A stretch of 64,000 nt of DNA from Blastococcus saxobsidens (GCF_010682065.1 NZ_JAAGWG010000007.1:1-64000); one strand, 5' to 3'; positions 18,224 through 28,869 are shown, counted from the first letter of the stretch. The notes: a model not told the origin generated them from the sequence alone. Made by a program: numbers and translations.

Positions 18224-20407
18224 TCAGTCCTGGCCCGGCCCCAGGGTGGTCTTCTGGATCTGCATCAGGAACTCGACGTTGTTGCGGGTCTTCTTCAGCT
18301 TGTCCAGGAGCAGTTCCAGGGCCTGCTGCGGTTCGAGCGCGGCGAGCACCCGGCGCAGCTTGATGACGATGGCCAGCTCGTCGGGCGACATGAGGATCTC
18401 CTCCTTGCGCGTTCCCGACGCGTTGACGTCGACGGCCGGGAAGACCCGCTTGTCCGCCAGCCGGCGGTCGAGCTTGATCTCCGCGTTACCCGTGCCCTTG
18501 AACTCCTCGAAGATGACCGTGTCCATCGTGGAGCCGGTCTCGACCAGCGCCGAGGCGATGATCGTGAGCGAGCCGCCGTTCTCGATGTTGCGGGCAGCAC
18601 CCAGGAAGCGCTTGGGCGGGTAGAGCGCCGTGGAGTCCACACCACCGGAGAGGATGCGCCCGCTGGCGGGGGCCGCCAGGTTGTAGGCGCGACCCAGGCG
18701 GGTGATCGAGTCCAGCAGGACGACGACGTCGTGCCCCATCTCGACCAGGCGCTTGGCCCGCTCGATGGACAGCTCGGCGACCGTGGTGTGGTCGGCCGGC
18801 GGTCGGTCGAAGGTCGAGGCGATGACCTCGCCCTTCACCGAGCGCTGCATGTCGGTGACCTCTTCGGGACGCTCGTCGACGAGGACGACCATCAGGTGGC
18901 ACTCGGGGTTGTTCGTCGTGATCGCGTTGGCGATCGACTGCAGCACCATCGTCTTGCCGGCCTTGGGCGGGCTGACGATCAGCGCGCGCTGGCCCTTGCC
19001 GATCGGCATGACCAGGTCGATGACCCGGGTGGTCAGCAGGTGCGACTCGGTCTCCAGCCGCAGGCGGTCCTGCGGGTAGAGCGGCGTCAGCTTGGTGAAC
19101 TCCGGCCGGTTGCGCGCCTGCTCGGGGTCCAGGCCGTTGACCGTGTCGAGGCGCACCAGCGCGTTGTACTTGTCCTTGCGCTCCCCCTCGCGCGGCTGGC
19201 GGACGGCGCCGGTGATGGCGTCACCGCGGCGCAGGCCGTGCTTGCGCACCTGCGACAACGACACGTAGACGTCGTTCGGGCCGGTGAGGTACCCCGACGT
19301 CCGGACGAACGCGTAGTTGTCGAGCACGTCGAGGATGCCGGCGACGGGCAGCAGGACGTCGTCCTCGCTGACGGTCGGCTCGCCGGGCTCGAAGCGCTCC
19401 CGGCCGCTCGTGCGCTTGTTGCGGTCGCGGTAGCGGCGACCCCGGCGGCCGCGGCCGCCCTCGAAGTCGTCGTCGTCCTCGTCGTTCGGGTTGGGGCCTC
19501 GGCCACCGTCACCACGGCCACCGTCGGTCCGGTTGTCGTTCCGGTTGTCCGGACGCCCGCCCCGGTCGTTGCGGTCGCGGTCGGGACCGCGGTTGCCGTC
19601 GCGGTTCGCCCCGTCACGGTTGCCGTCGCGGTTGCCGTCCCGGTTCCCACCGTCGCGGTTGCTGTCCCGACCGGCGTTGTCGCGGTTGCCGTCCCGGTTC
19701 CCGCCGTCACGGCCGCCGCGCTCGGCGCGGTCGTTGCCGTCGCGGGCGCCCCGCTCGGCGCGGTCGCCGTTGTCCCGACCGCCGTTGTCCCGACCGCCGT
19801 TGTCCCGAGCGCCGTTGTCCCGGGCGCCGGCGTCGCGGTCGCCGCGGGTCCGGTTCCGGTCGCGGCTGCGGGGCGAGCGCTCGCCGTCGCGCTGGTCGTC
19901 CTCGCGCGGCTCGGCGGGCGCGTCCTCGGTGGGCGCGGACGCCTCGGCCGGTGCGGCGGCCTCGGCCCGGGCGGGCTCGGTGGGCGAGCCGGCCGGGCGG
20001 CTGGCGCCCCGGCGGGTGCGGGTCGGCGCCGGGGTGTCCTCGCCGGTCAGCGGGCCGCCGTTGGCGCCACCGGAGATCGGGGCCTCCAGCGGTGCGGAGG
20101 TGGCCGCGACTCCGCGCGCGGTGCCGGCTCCGTCGGTGGTCGCGGTCTCCGTCCGCGGCGCGGGGGCGGCGTCGGGGCCGCCGACCTGGCGCTCGGAGAT
20201 GGCGGCGACGAGGTCGCTCTTGCGCATCCGGCCGGTGCCGGGGATGCCCAGCTCGCCGGCCAGCCGCTGCAGCTCGGGCAGGAGCATGCCCGACAGCCCG
20301 TTGCCGCGGCGGCGGGGTCGGCCCGCCGGCCCAGAAGCGGCAGTTCCCTCGGCGGAGGCGGCGGCGTCGGGCGCGCCGGTCACGTCGAGGTCGGTGGTTT
20401 CACTCAC
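18224..20407 (-). CDS. rho: transcription termination factor Rho
   Basis: Hexameric RNA helicase that ends untranslated transcription. 727 aa from a GTG at 20407 with AAGGA 8 nt upstream. Order: Rho N-terminal SAP-like helices (about 40-90), a roughly 160-residue disordered insert (about 150-310) dominated by Arg, Asp, Asn and Gly with DGNRDGN-type repeats, a cold-shock RNA-binding domain (about 310-390), then the RecA-type motor with Walker A SPPKAGKTMVLQ near 480. Such N-terminal inserts are typical of high-GC actinobacterial Rho. Longer in-frame readings enter the leader and are rejected. Confidence 0.95.
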   Translation of the reverse strand: MSETTDLDVTGAPDAAASAEGTAASGPAGRPRRRGNGLSGMLLPELQRLAGELGIPGTGRMRKSDLVAAISERQVGGPDAAPAPRTETATTDGAGTARGVAATSAPLEAPISGGANGGPLTGEDTPAPTRTRRGASRPAGSPTEPARAEAAAPAEASAPTEDAPAEPREDDQRDGERSPRSRDRNRTRGDRDAGARDNGARDNGGRDNGGRDNGDRAERGARDGNDRAERGGRDGGNRDGNRDNAGRDSNRDGGNRDGNRDGNRDGANRDGNRGPDRDRNDRGGRPDNRNDNRTDGGRGDGGRGPNPNDEDDDDFEGGRGRRGRRYRDRNKRTSGRERFEPGEPTVSEDDVLLPVAGILDVLDNYAFVRTSGYLTGPNDVYVSLSQVRKHGLRRGDAITGAVRQPREGERKDKYNALVRLDTVNGLDPEQARNRPEFTKLTPLYPQDRLRLETESHLLTTRVIDLVMPIGKGQRALIVSPPKAGKTMVLQSIANAITTNNPECHLMVVLVDERPEEVTDMQRSVKGEVIASTFDRPPADHTTVAELSIERAKRLVEMGHDVVVLLDSITRLGRAYNLAAPASGRILSGGVDSTALYPPKRFLGAARNIENGGSLTIIASALVETGSTMDTVIFEEFKGTGNAEIKLDRRLADKRVFPAVDVNASGTRKEEILMSPDELAIVIKLRRVLAALEPQQALELLLDKLKKTRNNVEFLMQIQKTTLGPGQD

Positions 20408-20430
20408 GTACAGGTCCTTCCCTGCGGTGA

Positions 20431-20451
20431 CCTGCGCCGTATCGGCGCAGG
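20431..20451 (-). promoter_or_regulatory. hairpin in the rho leader next to the ribosome site
   Basis: A 9-bp perfect stem CCTGCGCCG / CGGCGCAGG with a 3-nt loop, ending about 24 nt before the rho start codon in a leader of about 185 nt. Rho genes are often autoregulated in their leaders; a control role here is inference. Confidence 0.5.
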
Positions 20452-20598
20452 GGTTCCCCGCATCCCTGCGGACCGGCTCGGGAGCGGGAGCGCAACGGGA
20501 GAACGGGTTGAGAGGTGCGAGGCGGATCAGCGGCGAAGAGATTCGATCGTCTGCTTCGGCCCCGCGCGAGGCTCGCCCGAGTGGGCGGCTACGCCGTG

Positions 20599-20627
20599 AG
20601 CCTAGACGCAGCTCACAGGCAGGACAA
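20599..20627 (-). promoter_or_regulatory. rho promoter
   Basis: Minus-strand TTGTCC (20622-20627), 17-bp spacer, TAGGCT (20599-20604). Predicted start near 20592, giving a leader of about 185 nt. It lies between thrB and rho, so rho can be expressed apart from the threonine genes. Confidence 0.65.
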
Positions 20628-20654
20628 CACCGGTGGTTTCCAGTGTGTTCCCCG

Positions 20655-21587
20655 TTACCGAGACGATATCTCCCCCGTCCCACCGGACACGCAGGCCCCC
20701 GCGGGGTCGACGTCGAGCGCCCGGACGTCCCAGTCCTCGGGGGTCGCCTCGAGGACGGCGGGCAGCGGGTCGCCGGCCGAGCCGTCGGCCAGCACCAGCA
20801 CGCTCGGCCCGGCACCGGAGACGACCGCCGCCAGTCCGCGGTCGCGCAACCGGTCGACCAGCTCGAGGGACGCGGGCATGGCCGTCCCGCGCTGGCGCTG
20901 GTGCAGCCGGTCGTCGGTGGCGGGGAGCAGCAGCTCCGGGGCCTGCGTCAGGGCGGCGGTGAGCAGGGCGGCGCGGCCGGCGTTGTGCGCGGCGTCCCGG
21001 TGCGGCACGACCTCGGGCAGCAGCCCGCGCGCGACGTGGGTCGACAGCGTCCCGGCCGGGACCAGCACGAGCGGCACGATCCGCCGGTCGACGTCCAGCC
21101 GGTGTGCCCGCGCGCCGCCGTCCTCCATCCAGGACAGCACCGCCCCGCCCAGCAGGCAGGCCGCGACGTTGTCGGGATGGCCCTCGAGCTCGGTCACCAG
21201 CCGCAGCACCGCGGCGGTGTCGACCTCGTCGACGTCGGGGCACAGCGCCCAGGCACCCACCACGCCGGCCACCACGGCGGCGGCGGACGAGCCCATCCCG
21301 CGCCCCTGCGGGATCCGGTTCTCGGCCACGACGCGGAGGCCGGGCGGCGCCCAGCCCAGCTCGGCGCAGGCGGCACGGAAGGACCGGACGACGAGGTGGT
21401 CCTCGCCGGTGGGCAGCGAGTGCGCGCCCTCCCCGGTCATCGCGACCTCCAGGCCGTCCGCGGCGACGCTGAACCCGACGTCGTCGTGGCAGGTCAGCGC
21501 CAGGCCGGCGCAGTCGAAGGCGGGCCCGAGGTTCGCGCTGGTCGCGGGCACCCGCACCCGGACGCCGTCCCCGTGCGGGTGCGTCAC
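20655..21587 (-). CDS. thrB: homoserine kinase
   Basis: Phosphorylates homoserine, the step before threonine synthase. 310 aa. GHMP kinase fold: N-terminal [15 protein letters not shown] and the ATP-binding [15 protein letters not shown] loop. The GTG start overlaps the thrC stop (GTGA); this start is preferred because the longer open frame runs through thrC in another frame. It is the last gene of the argS-lysA-hom-thrC-thrB set and ends in TAA, with no obvious terminator before the rho promoter. Confidence 0.95.
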   Translation of the reverse strand: MTHPHGDGVRVRVPATSANLGPAFDCAGLALTCHDDVGFSVAADGLEVAMTGEGAHSLPTGEDHLVVRSFRAACAELGWAPPGLRVVAENRIPQGRGMGSSAAAVVAGVVGAWALCPDVDEVDTAAVLRLVTELEGHPDNVAACLLGGAVLSWMEDGGARAHRLDVDRRIVPLVLVPAGTLSTHVARGLLPEVVPHRDAAHNAGRAALLTAALTQAPELLLPATDDRLHQRQRGTAMPASLELVDRLRDRGLAAVVSGAGPSVLVLADGSAGDPLPAVLEATPEDWDVRALDVDPAGACVSGGTGEISSR

Positions 21588-22669
21588 AGGCCCAGCTGGG
21601 CCGCCGCAGCGGCGGCGTCGACCGGGACGGTGACCGGTGCGGGGGCGCCGGAGATGGCCCACTCGGGGTCCTTGAGACCGTTGCCGGTGACCGTGCAGAC
21701 GATCCGCTGGCCCGGCTCGAGCTCGCCGGCGGCGTGCACCTGGAGCAGGCCGGCGACCGACGCCGCCGACGCCGGCTCGACGAAGACCGCCTCGGTCCGC
21801 GCCAGCAACCGGTAGGCCGAGAGGATCGCGCGGTCGGTGACGGCGTCGATGCGACCGCCGGACTCGTCGCGGGCGGCCAGCGCCTTGGTCCAGGAGGCGG
21901 GGTTGCCGATCCGGATGGCCGTGGCGATCGTGCTGGGGTTCTCCACCACGTGACCGGTGACGATGGGGGCGGCACCGGCGGCCTGGAAGCCCCACATCCG
22001 CGGGGTGTGCGTGGCCGGCCCCGGGGTCGCGGAGTCCGCGCAGTACTCGCGGTAGCCCTGCCAGTAGGCGGTGATGTTGCCGGCGTTGCCCACCGGGAGG
22101 CAGTGGATGTCCGGGGCGTCGCCCAGCACGTCGACGATCTCGAAGGACGCCGTCTTCTGGCCCTCGATGCGGAACTGGTTCACGCTGTTGACCAGGCTGA
22201 CCGGGTAGTCGATGGCCAGCTTGCTGGCCAGCGCCAGGCAGTCGTCGAAGTTGCCGTCGACCTGGAGCAGCTTGGCGCCGTGCACCAGCGCCTGGGCGAG
22301 CTTGCCCATCGCGATCTTGCCCTGCGGCACCAGGACGGCGCAGACCAGCCCGGCGCGCACCGCGTAGGCCGCCGCGCTCGCGCTGGTGTTGCCGGTGGAG
22401 GCGCAGATGACCGCCTTGGCACCCTCCTCGGCGGCCTTGGTGATGGCCATCGTCATCCCGCGGTCCTTGAAGGAGCCGGTCGGGTTGGCGCCCTCGACCT
22501 TGAGGTAGACCTCGCAGCCGGTGCGCCGGGAGAGCTCCCGGGCGGGCACCAGCGGCGTCGCGCCCTCGTGCAGGGTCACCACCGGGGTGCTGTCGCTGAC
22601 GGGCAGCCGGGAGCGGTAGGCCTCGATGAGACCGGGCCACCCCGGGGAGACGACGGACGACACGGTCAT
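21584..22669 (-). CDS. thrC: threonine synthase
   Basis: PLP enzyme converting O-phosphohomoserine to threonine. 361 aa. The PLP lysine is K68 in [12 protein letters not shown]; the phosphate-binding Gly-rich loop appears as [10 protein letters not shown]. Its ATG overlaps the hom stop (ATGA) and its stop overlaps the thrB start, so the three enzymes are translationally coupled. Confidence 0.97.
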   Translation of the reverse strand: MTVSSVVSPGWPGLIEAYRSRLPVSDSTPVVTLHEGATPLVPARELSRRTGCEVYLKVEGANPTGSFKDRGMTMAITKAAEEGAKAVICASTGNTSASAAAYAVRAGLVCAVLVPQGKIAMGKLAQALVHGAKLLQVDGNFDDCLALASKLAIDYPVSLVNSVNQFRIEGQKTASFEIVDVLGDAPDIHCLPVGNAGNITAYWQGYREYCADSATPGPATHTPRMWGFQAAGAAPIVTGHVVENPSTIATAIRIGNPASWTKALAARDESGGRIDAVTDRAILSAYRLLARTEAVFVEPASAASVAGLLQVHAAGELEPGQRIVCTVTGNGLKDPEWAISGAPAPVTVPVDAAAAAAQLGL

Positions 22670-23967
22670 GAGAGCCCTTCCACGCGCAGCACGCTGGTGA
22701 CGCCCCGGACGGCGGGCATCTCCCGCAGTGCGCCGATGGTGGCCGACAGCGCCGCGTCGGGGGCGCTGTGGGTGACGATGACCAGCGTGGCGGCGTCGCC
22801 GCGGCCGGTCTGGCGCACGGTCGAGATGCTCACCCCGTGCTGGGCGAACTCCTGCGCGACCGCCGCCAGCACACCCGGCTTGTCCGCCACGTCCAGGCTG
22901 ACGTGGTACCGGGTCGGCGTCTCCGCCATCGGGCGGACGGCGAGGTTGGCGTACCCGGTGACTCCCGGGCCCGGGGCGCCGGTGACGCGGTTGCGCGCCA
23001 CGGCCACCAGGTCGCCGAGGACGGCGCTGGCGGTCGGCTCACCGCCGGCCCCCTGGCCGTAGAACATCAGCTGCCCGGCCGCCTCGGCCTCGACGAAGAC
23101 GGCGTTGAACGCGCCACCGACCGAGGCCAGCGGGTGCGTCGTCGGGATCATCGCCGGGTGCACCCGGACGGCCACGGAGTCGCCGTTGCCGTCACCGTTG
23201 CCGGGCACCCGCTCGCAGATGGCCAGCAGCTTCACGGTGCAGCCGATCTCCGCGGCGCGGGCGACGTCGGTGGCGGTGACCGTGGCGATGCCCTCGCGGT
23301 GCACGTCGGCCGCGGCCACCGGGGTGTGGAAGGCCAGCGAGGCGAGGATGGCGGCCTTCGCGGCGGCGTCGAACCCGTCGACGTCGGCGGTGGGGTCGGC
23401 CTCGGCGTAGCCGAGCTCGGTGGCCTCGGCCAGCGCCTCGCCGAACCCGGCCCCGGTCTCGGCCATGCGCGAGAGGATGTAGTTCGTCGTCCCGTTGACG
23501 ATGCCGACGATGCGGGAGAGCTGGTCGCCGACCAGCGACTCCCGCAGCGGGCGCAGGATCGGGATCGCCCCGGCCACGGCGGCCTCGTAGTACAGGTCCA
23601 CGCCGGCCTTCGCGGCCGCGTCGTGCAGGGCGACGCCGTCCTCGGCCAGCAGCGCCTTGTTGGCGCTGACCACGGACTTGCCGGCCTCGAAGGCGGCGAG
23701 CATCAGGGAGCGGGCCGGCTCGATGCCACCGATCACCTCGACGACGAGGTCGACGTCGTCCCGCGCGACGAGCTCGTGGGCGTCGGTCGTGAGCAGGTGC
23801 GCCGGGACGTCCGGGTGGTGCGACGGGCGGCGGACGGCGACGCCGGCCACCTCCACCGGGCGGCCGATGCGGGCCCCCAGGTCGTCGGCCTGCTCCTGCA
23901 GCGCGCGGAGCACCGCGCTGCCGACGGTGCCGCAGCCGAGCAGCGCCACCTTGAGGGGTCCGTTCAC
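22666..23967 (-). CDS. hom: homoserine dehydrogenase
   Basis: Reduces aspartate semialdehyde to homoserine. 433 aa. NAD(P)-binding [14 protein letters not shown] at residues 7-20, catalytic-domain block [10 protein letters not shown] and [18 protein letters not shown], and a C-terminal ACT domain (about 350-430) of the kind that mediates threonine feedback inhibition. GTG start overlapping the lysA stop as GTGA. Confidence 0.97.
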   Translation of the reverse strand: MNGPLKVALLGCGTVGSAVLRALQEQADDLGARIGRPVEVAGVAVRRPSHHPDVPAHLLTTDAHELVARDDVDLVVEVIGGIEPARSLMLAAFEAGKSVVSANKALLAEDGVALHDAAAKAGVDLYYEAAVAGAIPILRPLRESLVGDQLSRIVGIVNGTTNYILSRMAETGAGFGEALAEATELGYAEADPTADVDGFDAAAKAAILASLAFHTPVAAADVHREGIATVTATDVARAAEIGCTVKLLAICERVPGNGDGNGDSVAVRVHPAMIPTTHPLASVGGAFNAVFVEAEAAGQLMFYGQGAGGEPTASAVLGDLVAVARNRVTGAPGPGVTGYANLAVRPMAETPTRYHVSLDVADKPGVLAAVAQEFAQHGVSISTVRQTGRGDAATLVIVTHSAPDAALSATIGALREMPAVRGVTSVLRVEGLS

Positions 23968-25457
23968 GAGGTCGCTCCCGCAGGGTGCTCGGGCGCCGGC
24001 TGGTCGATGGCCGGCGATGGGGCGGGGTGGTCGGCGAGGACCGCGTCGAGGGCGAACACGTCGGACAGTGTCTGACGTCGCACGATCTCGGTCGCGACGC
24101 CGTCCCGGACGGCGACCACCGGTGGCTTGAGCAGGTAGTTGTAGTTGCTCGCCATCGACCAGCAGTAGGCGCCGGTCGCGGCGACCGCGAGCAGGTCACC
24201 GGGCTGGACGTCCGAGGGCAGCCACAGGTCGCGGACGAGGATGTCGCCGCTCTCGCAGTGCTTGCCCACGACCCGGCACAGGGCGGGTGGGGCGTCGGAG
24301 CTGCGGTTGGCCAGCACACAGGTGTAGCTGGCGTCGTAGAGGGCGGTGCGGATGTTGTCGCTCATCCCGCCGTCGACCGAGACGTAGTTGCGCACCGACG
24401 GGGTGCCCGGCGCGCCGGAGGCGCCCAGGCGGACCGGCTTGATGGTGCCGATCTCGTAGAGGGTGACCGTGCCGGGACCGGCGATCGCGCGGCCCGGCTC
24501 GACCGCCAGCCTCGGCACCGGCAGGCCGAGCTCCGCGCACTCCGCGGCGACGACGGAGCGCAGCCGCCCGGCGACGTCGGCGGGGCTGATCGGGTCGTCG
24601 TCGGGCAGGTAGGCGATGCCGAAGCCGCCGCCGAGGTTGAGCTCGGCCAGCACGACGCCGGTCGCGTCGCGGACCGCGCCCAGCAGACCGACGACGCGGT
24701 GCGCGGCGGCCTCGAAGCCGGCGGTGTCGAAGATCTGCGAGCCGATGTGGCTGTGCAGCCCGGCCAGGCGCAGCGCCGGCTGCCCGATCACGCGGCGGGC
24801 GGCCTCCAGGGCATCGCCGGTGGCGAGGGAGAACCCGAACTTCTGGTCCTCGTGCGCGGTGGCGATGAACTCGTGGGTGTGCGCCTCGATGCCGACGGTG
24901 GTGCGGATGAGGCAGGGCACCGGGCTGCCACCGGCCGCGACCCGGGCGGCGGCCAGCGGGACCAGCCGGTCGATCTCGTCGAAGGAGTCGAGCACCACGT
25001 GCCCGATCCCGGAGTCGACCGCCAGCTGCAGCTCGACGAGGGACTTGTTGTTGCCGTGCAGCGCGATGCGCTCCGCCGGGAAGCCGGCCGCCAGCGCCAG
25101 CGCCAGCTCGTTGCCGCTGCAGGCGTCCAGGTGCAGCCCGTCGTCGGCGATCCAGCGCGCGACCTGGCCGCAGAGGAACGCCTTGGAGGCGTAGTGCACG
25201 TCGGCGTCGGCGAAGGCGTCGGCGAACTCGGCGGCGCGACCGCGGAAGTCCTCCTCGTCCAGCACGAACAGCGGGGTGCCGTGCGCGCGGGCCAGGTCGG
25301 TGACCGGGCGGCCGGCGAGGTGCAGCTCGCCGTCGATCCGCCGCGCCGAGCGCGGCCAGACCTGCGGGTCGAGCGCGCCCAGCTCGGCCGGCGGGGCGCC
25401 GGCGGCCGACGGCGGCGAGATGTTGCCGTGCAGCGGCCCCGCCGGGTGCGCCCGCAT
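23964..25457 (-). CDS. lysA: diaminopimelate decarboxylase
   Basis: Last step of lysine synthesis. 497 aa from the ATG at 25457, which shares one base with the argS stop (TGATG); the longer frame reads back into argS. PLP lysine K92 in VHYASKAFLCGQ, the phosphate-binding HSHIGSQIFD and ELNLGGGFGIAY blocks, and the catalytic Cys in CESGDILVRD. About 60 residues precede the core domain, with a proline-rich start. Confidence 0.95.
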   Translation of the reverse strand: MRAHPAGPLHGNISPPSAAGAPPAELGALDPQVWPRSARRIDGELHLAGRPVTDLARAHGTPLFVLDEEDFRGRAAEFADAFADADVHYASKAFLCGQVARWIADDGLHLDACSGNELALALAAGFPAERIALHGNNKSLVELQLAVDSGIGHVVLDSFDEIDRLVPLAAARVAAGGSPVPCLIRTTVGIEAHTHEFIATAHEDQKFGFSLATGDALEAARRVIGQPALRLAGLHSHIGSQIFDTAGFEAAAHRVVGLLGAVRDATGVVLAELNLGGGFGIAYLPDDDPISPADVAGRLRSVVAAECAELGLPVPRLAVEPGRAIAGPGTVTLYEIGTIKPVRLGASGAPGTPSVRNYVSVDGGMSDNIRTALYDASYTCVLANRSSDAPPALCRVVGKHCESGDILVRDLWLPSDVQPGDLLAVAATGAYCWSMASNYNYLLKPPVVAVRDGVATEIVRRQTLSDVFALDAVLADHPAPSPAIDQPAPEHPAGATS

Positions 25458-27118
25458 CACATCCGCTCCGGCGCGCTGACACCGAGCACGGATAGGCCGT
25501 TGCGCAGCACCACGGCGGTGGCGGCACACACCCACAGGCGGGCGGTCGTCAGCGCGGTCGCCTCCTCGTCACCGCGCGGGAGCACGCGGCAGGAGTCGTA
25601 GAACCGGTGGTAGGTGCCGGCCAGCTCCTCCAGGTACCGGGCCACCCGGTGCGGGGCGCGCAGCTCCGCCGCGGCGACCAGGACGCGCGGGAACTCGCCG
25701 AGCGCCCGCAGGAGGTCGTTCTCCCGCTCGTGGGTCAGCTGCGCGACGTCGACGTCCGCGGCCTCGCCGAGGGCCAGCCCGAGGTCGGCGGCGTTGCGCA
25801 GCACGGAGGAGATCCGGGCGTGCGCGTACTGGACGTAGAAGACCGGGTTGTCGTTGGTCTGCCGGCTCCACAGGTCCAGGTCGAGGTCGATCATCTGGTC
25901 GACCGAGGCACGGGCCAGGGCGTACCGGGCGGCGTCGGCGCCGACGGCCTCGACCAGGTCCTCCAGCAGGACGACGGTGCCGGCGCGCTTGCTCATCCGC
26001 ACCGGCTGGCCGTCCTTGACCAGGTTCACCAGCTGGCCGAGCAGGATCTCCAGGGTGGCCTCGGGGTCGTCACCCACGGCGGCGGCCAGCGCCTTGTACC
26101 GGCCGACGTAGCCGGCGTGGTCGGCGCCGAGCATGATCACGACCTTGTCGAAGCCGCGGTCGCGCTTGTCCAGGTAGTAGGCGCAGTCGGCGGCGAAGTA
26201 GGTCGGGGCGCCGTCGCTCTTGATCAGCGGGCGGTCCTTGTCGTCGCCGAAGTCGGTGGTCCGCAGCCACACCGCGCCGTCGGCCTCGTACACGTGGCCG
26301 TTCCCCCGCAGCCGGGTGATCGCCTTCTCCAGCGCGCCCGTCTCGTGCAGGGTGCGCTCGCTGAAGTACACGTCGAAGACGACGCCGAAGTCGGCCAGCG
26401 TCCGCTTGATCTCGGCGAACATCAGCTCGACGCCGCTGATCCGGAAGCGCTCCTGCTGCTCGGCCTCGGGCCGCTCCAGCAGGCCGGGCTCGGCGTCGAC
26501 GACCTGCTGGGCGATCTCGCCGATGTAGTCGCCGGCGTAGCCGTCCTCGGGCACCGGCCGGCCGTGAGCGGCGGCCAGGAGGCTCAGCGCGAAGCGGTCG
26601 ATCTGCGCGCCCGCGTCGTTGAAGTAGTACTCCCGCGTCACCGAGGCGCCGCTGGCCTCCAGCAGCCGGCCGAGTGCGTCGCCCACGGCCGCCCACCGGG
26701 TGCCGCCGATGTGCACCGGGCCGGTCGGGTTGGCCGACACGAACTCCAGGTTCAGCTTCTGCCCGGACAGGGTGCCGGTGCGGCCGTAGGCCTCCCCCGC
26801 GGTGACCGCGTCGACCGCGATCTTCCCCAGCGCGCCCTGAGCGAGGGTGATGTTGAGGAAGCCCGGCCCGGCGATGTCGACGGCGGCGATGCCCGCGTGC
26901 GCGCGCAGCTCCTCGGCCACCAGACCCGCCACGTCACGCGGGGGGCGGCCGGCCGGCTTGGCCAGCCGGAGGGCGATGTTGGTGGCGTAGTCCCCGTGCT
27001 CCGGGTTCCGGGGCCGCTCGATCACGACGTCGGCCGGTACCGCGACGGCCAGCTCGCCTCGCTCGACCACCGCGCCCACGGCGGTACGAACGACGTCCTG
27101 AAGCTGCTCCGGTGTCAC
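25457..27118 (-). CDS. argS: arginyl-tRNA synthetase
   Basis: Class I synthetase. 553 aa from the GTG at 27118, the normal length; the longer frame begins in the divergent promoter region. N-terminal tRNA D-loop-binding domain, HIGH-equivalent HIGG at 136-139 ([14 protein letters not shown]), KMSK-like [10 protein letters not shown] loop, and the C-terminal anticodon-binding helical domain ending in [12 protein letters not shown]. The HIGG form is common in actinobacterial ArgRS. Confidence 0.96.
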   Translation of the reverse strand: MTPEQLQDVVRTAVGAVVERGELAVAVPADVVIERPRNPEHGDYATNIALRLAKPAGRPPRDVAGLVAEELRAHAGIAAVDIAGPGFLNITLAQGALGKIAVDAVTAGEAYGRTGTLSGQKLNLEFVSANPTGPVHIGGTRWAAVGDALGRLLEASGASVTREYYFNDAGAQIDRFALSLLAAAHGRPVPEDGYAGDYIGEIAQQVVDAEPGLLERPEAEQQERFRISGVELMFAEIKRTLADFGVVFDVYFSERTLHETGALEKAITRLRGNGHVYEADGAVWLRTTDFGDDKDRPLIKSDGAPTYFAADCAYYLDKRDRGFDKVVIMLGADHAGYVGRYKALAAAVGDDPEATLEILLGQLVNLVKDGQPVRMSKRAGTVVLLEDLVEAVGADAARYALARASVDQMIDLDLDLWSRQTNDNPVFYVQYAHARISSVLRNAADLGLALGEAADVDVAQLTHERENDLLRALGEFPRVLVAAAELRAPHRVARYLEELAGTYHRFYDSCRVLPRGDEEATALTTARLWVCAATAVVLRNGLSVLGVSAPERM

Positions 27119-27200
27119 CGGGCGAGCGTACTGACCGCCTCGGATCGTCCGGCTACCAGCTGATGCACAGGCCCGCGACCTAGACTCGCGGCCGGTACGA

Positions 27201-27218
27201 GGACCCGGAACCGGGTCC
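27201..27218. promoter_or_regulatory. 18-bp dyad in the argS/DUF3105 divergent gap
   Basis: GGACCCGG-AA-CCGGGTCC, a perfect inverted repeat located 41 bp before the DUF3105 start and just after a TAGACT -10-like hexamer at 27181-27186. It may be a regulator site or a small leader hairpin. Confidence 0.4.
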
Positions 27219-27258
27219 ACGGCACACGCGCGCACGCGCCCCGCATCGAGGAGAGGCC

Positions 27259-28032
27259 TTGGCCAAGGACCGCACGCCCGACAAGTCCCGCGCGACCGGC
27301 GGCGGGTCGTCCCGCTCCGGGGCGGGCGCCGGCGGCCGGGGCAAGGGCGGGCGCACGAGGCCCCCGACGCAGGTCGTGGCCCAGCAGCGGCCGTGGGGGC
27401 TGATCGCCGCGGCGATCGCGGTCGTCGTGTTCGCCGCCGCCGTCATCACCTACGCGGTCATCGAGGTGCGCAAGGCCGATGCGTCGAAGGTGGAGTCGAT
27501 CGACGAGATCGCCGGCGCCGAGGTCTTCGACTACGAGGGCGGGCAGCACGACGACGGGCCGATCGAGTACCCGGAGTCCCCGCCGGTCGGTGGGCCGCAC
27601 GCCAACATGTGGGCCGACTGCACCGGCACCGTCTACGACGTCGACATCCGGCACGAGAACGCGGTGCACAGCCTGGAGCACGGCGCGGTCTGGTTCACCT
27701 ACGACCCCGACGCGCTCTCCGACGCGGAGATCGACACGCTCGCCGAGCTGGTGGACGGCGTCTCCGGCCGCCTGATGTCGCCGTACGAGGGCCTCGACTC
27801 CCCCATCAGCCTGCAGTCGTGGGGCGAGCAGCTGAAGGTCGACAGCGTCGACGACGAGCGGATCAAGCAGTTCGCCGACCTGATGACCTACAAGGCCGAC
27901 AGCTTCCCGGAGCCGGGCGCCACCTGCGAGCGGCCGGACTTCCTGGCCGCCCCGCTCCTGGAGAGCGACGACGCCGCCGCGCCGGCCGAGTCGTCCGCCC
28001 CGGCCGGCGCCGACCAGACCCCCGCGTCCTGA
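27259..28032 (+). CDS. DUF3105 membrane-anchored protein
   Basis: 257 aa with a TTG start preceded by GAGGAGAG at 6 nt. Basic Gly/Arg-rich N-terminus, one membrane helix at about 46-66 ([19 protein letters not shown]), then an extracytoplasmic DUF3105 domain with the family hallmark [19 protein letters not shown], and a low-complexity Ala/Asp tail. Function unknown. The next gene, a DUF305 protein, is 29 bp downstream; the pairing recurs in actinobacteria. The conserved His residues suggest metal binding, but this is inference. Confidence 0.88.
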   Translation: MAKDRTPDKSRATGGGSSRSGAGAGGRGKGGRTRPPTQVVAQQRPWGLIAAAIAVVVFAAAVITYAVIEVRKADASKVESIDEIAGAEVFDYEGGQHDDGPIEYPESPPVGGPHANMWADCTGTVYDVDIRHENAVHSLEHGAVWFTYDPDALSDAEIDTLAELVDGVSGRLMSPYEGLDSPISLQSWGEQLKVDSVDDERIKQFADLMTYKADSFPEPGATCERPDFLAAPLLESDDAAAPAESSAPAGADQTPAS

Positions 28033-28061
28033 CCCACGCCCCCGCCGTCCAGGAGGACCTC

Positions 28062-28730
28062 GTGACCACCCCCGCCGGCCCGGGCCGCCGGCCGCTGCGC
28101 ACCGCCCTGCTCGCCGTCATCGCGGTCGGGCTGGTGCTGCTCGGCGGCGGGGTGGCGGTCGCGCTCGGGATCGGCCGGGACGAGCAGCCCGCGGCGGACT
28201 CGGTCGACGCCGGCTTCGCCCGCGACATGTCCCGGCACCACCTGCAGGGGGTCGAGATGGCCAACCTCGTCGCGGAGCGCAGCGAGGACCCGGAGGTCGA
28301 ATCACTCGCCTTCGACATCTCGGCCACCCAGACCAACCAGGCCGGCCGGATGCAGGGCTGGCTGGTGCTGTGGGGGGTGCCGCTGACCGGCGGGGAGACG
28401 ATGGCCTGGATGCCCGCGGGCGAGCACGGTGGTCACGACATGGCCGGCATGGACATGGCGCCCGGCGCGCTCATGCCGGGCATGGCCACCGAGGAGGAGC
28501 TGGCCGAGCTGCGGAGCCTGACGGGCACCGAGTTCGACGTCGAGTTCCTCCGGCTCATGATCCGCCACCACCAGGGTGGCTTCGACATGGCCGACCACGC
28601 CGCCGAGCACGCCGACGTCCAGGCGGTGCGCGATCTGGCCCGCTCGATCCAGCAGTCGCAGGGCGTCGAGACCGAGACGATGACCGACATGCTCACCGCC
28701 CGCGGCGGCACGCCCCTCCCCGCACCGTGA
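28062..28730 (+). CDS. DUF305 (ferritin-like fold) exported protein
   Basis: 222 aa from a GTG with AGGAGG 6 nt upstream. An N-terminal hydrophobic segment (about 13-36) acts as signal or anchor. Two DUF305 repeats follow, with ARDMSRHHLQGVEMA and RLMIRHHQGGFDMADH; the His/Met-rich middle (HGGHDMAGMDMAPG) is a likely copper-binding stretch. DUF305 proteins are often near copper genes, but no copper gene lies here. Probably an operon with the DUF3105 gene. Confidence 0.9.
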   Translation: MTTPAGPGRRPLRTALLAVIAVGLVLLGGGVAVALGIGRDEQPAADSVDAGFARDMSRHHLQGVEMANLVAERSEDPEVESLAFDISATQTNQAGRMQGWLVLWGVPLTGGETMAWMPAGEHGGHDMAGMDMAPGALMPGMATEEELAELRSLTGTEFDVEFLRLMIRHHQGGFDMADHAAEHADVQAVRDLARSIQQSQGVETETMTDMLTARGGTPLPAP

Positions 28731-28797
28731 GCCCGGCGCGGCAGGGAGCCGCCGTCCGGGCCGTCGTCCCGGGCTGGTAACTTCATCCCTGCCCCGA

Positions 28798-28869
28798 GCC
28801 CCCGTAGCTCAGGGGAGAGAGCACTGCCCTCCGGAGGCAGGGGCGCAGGTTCGAATCCTGCCGGGGGCA
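28798..28869 (+). tRNA. tRNA-Arg (anticodon CCG)
   Basis: Acceptor GCCCCCG / CGGGGGC with discriminator A; D arm GCTC..GAGC; anticodon stem CTGCC / GGCAG with loop CTCCGGA, hence anticodon CCG reading CGG; T arm GCAGG TTCGAAT CCTGC. CCA is not encoded. Followed at once by a strong terminator. Confidence 0.97.

Noticed and set aside
19500..19880. Short regularly spaced repeats resembling a CRISPR array
   Set aside because: Units are 9-18 bp, degenerate, in frame with rho and lack unique spacers; they encode the Asp/Asn/Arg repeats.
10856..20599. Very long open frames on the plus strand opposite the housekeeping genes, some over 1000 codons
   Set aside because: They lie antisense to clearly identified genes, are dominated by Arg, Gly, Asp and His from GC-rich codon shadows, and show no domain or ribosome site.
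20655..22640. A 661-aa fusion protein covering thrC and thrB
   Set aside because: The first half is an out-of-frame shadow of thrC; the real thrB starts at the GTG overlapping the thrC stop.
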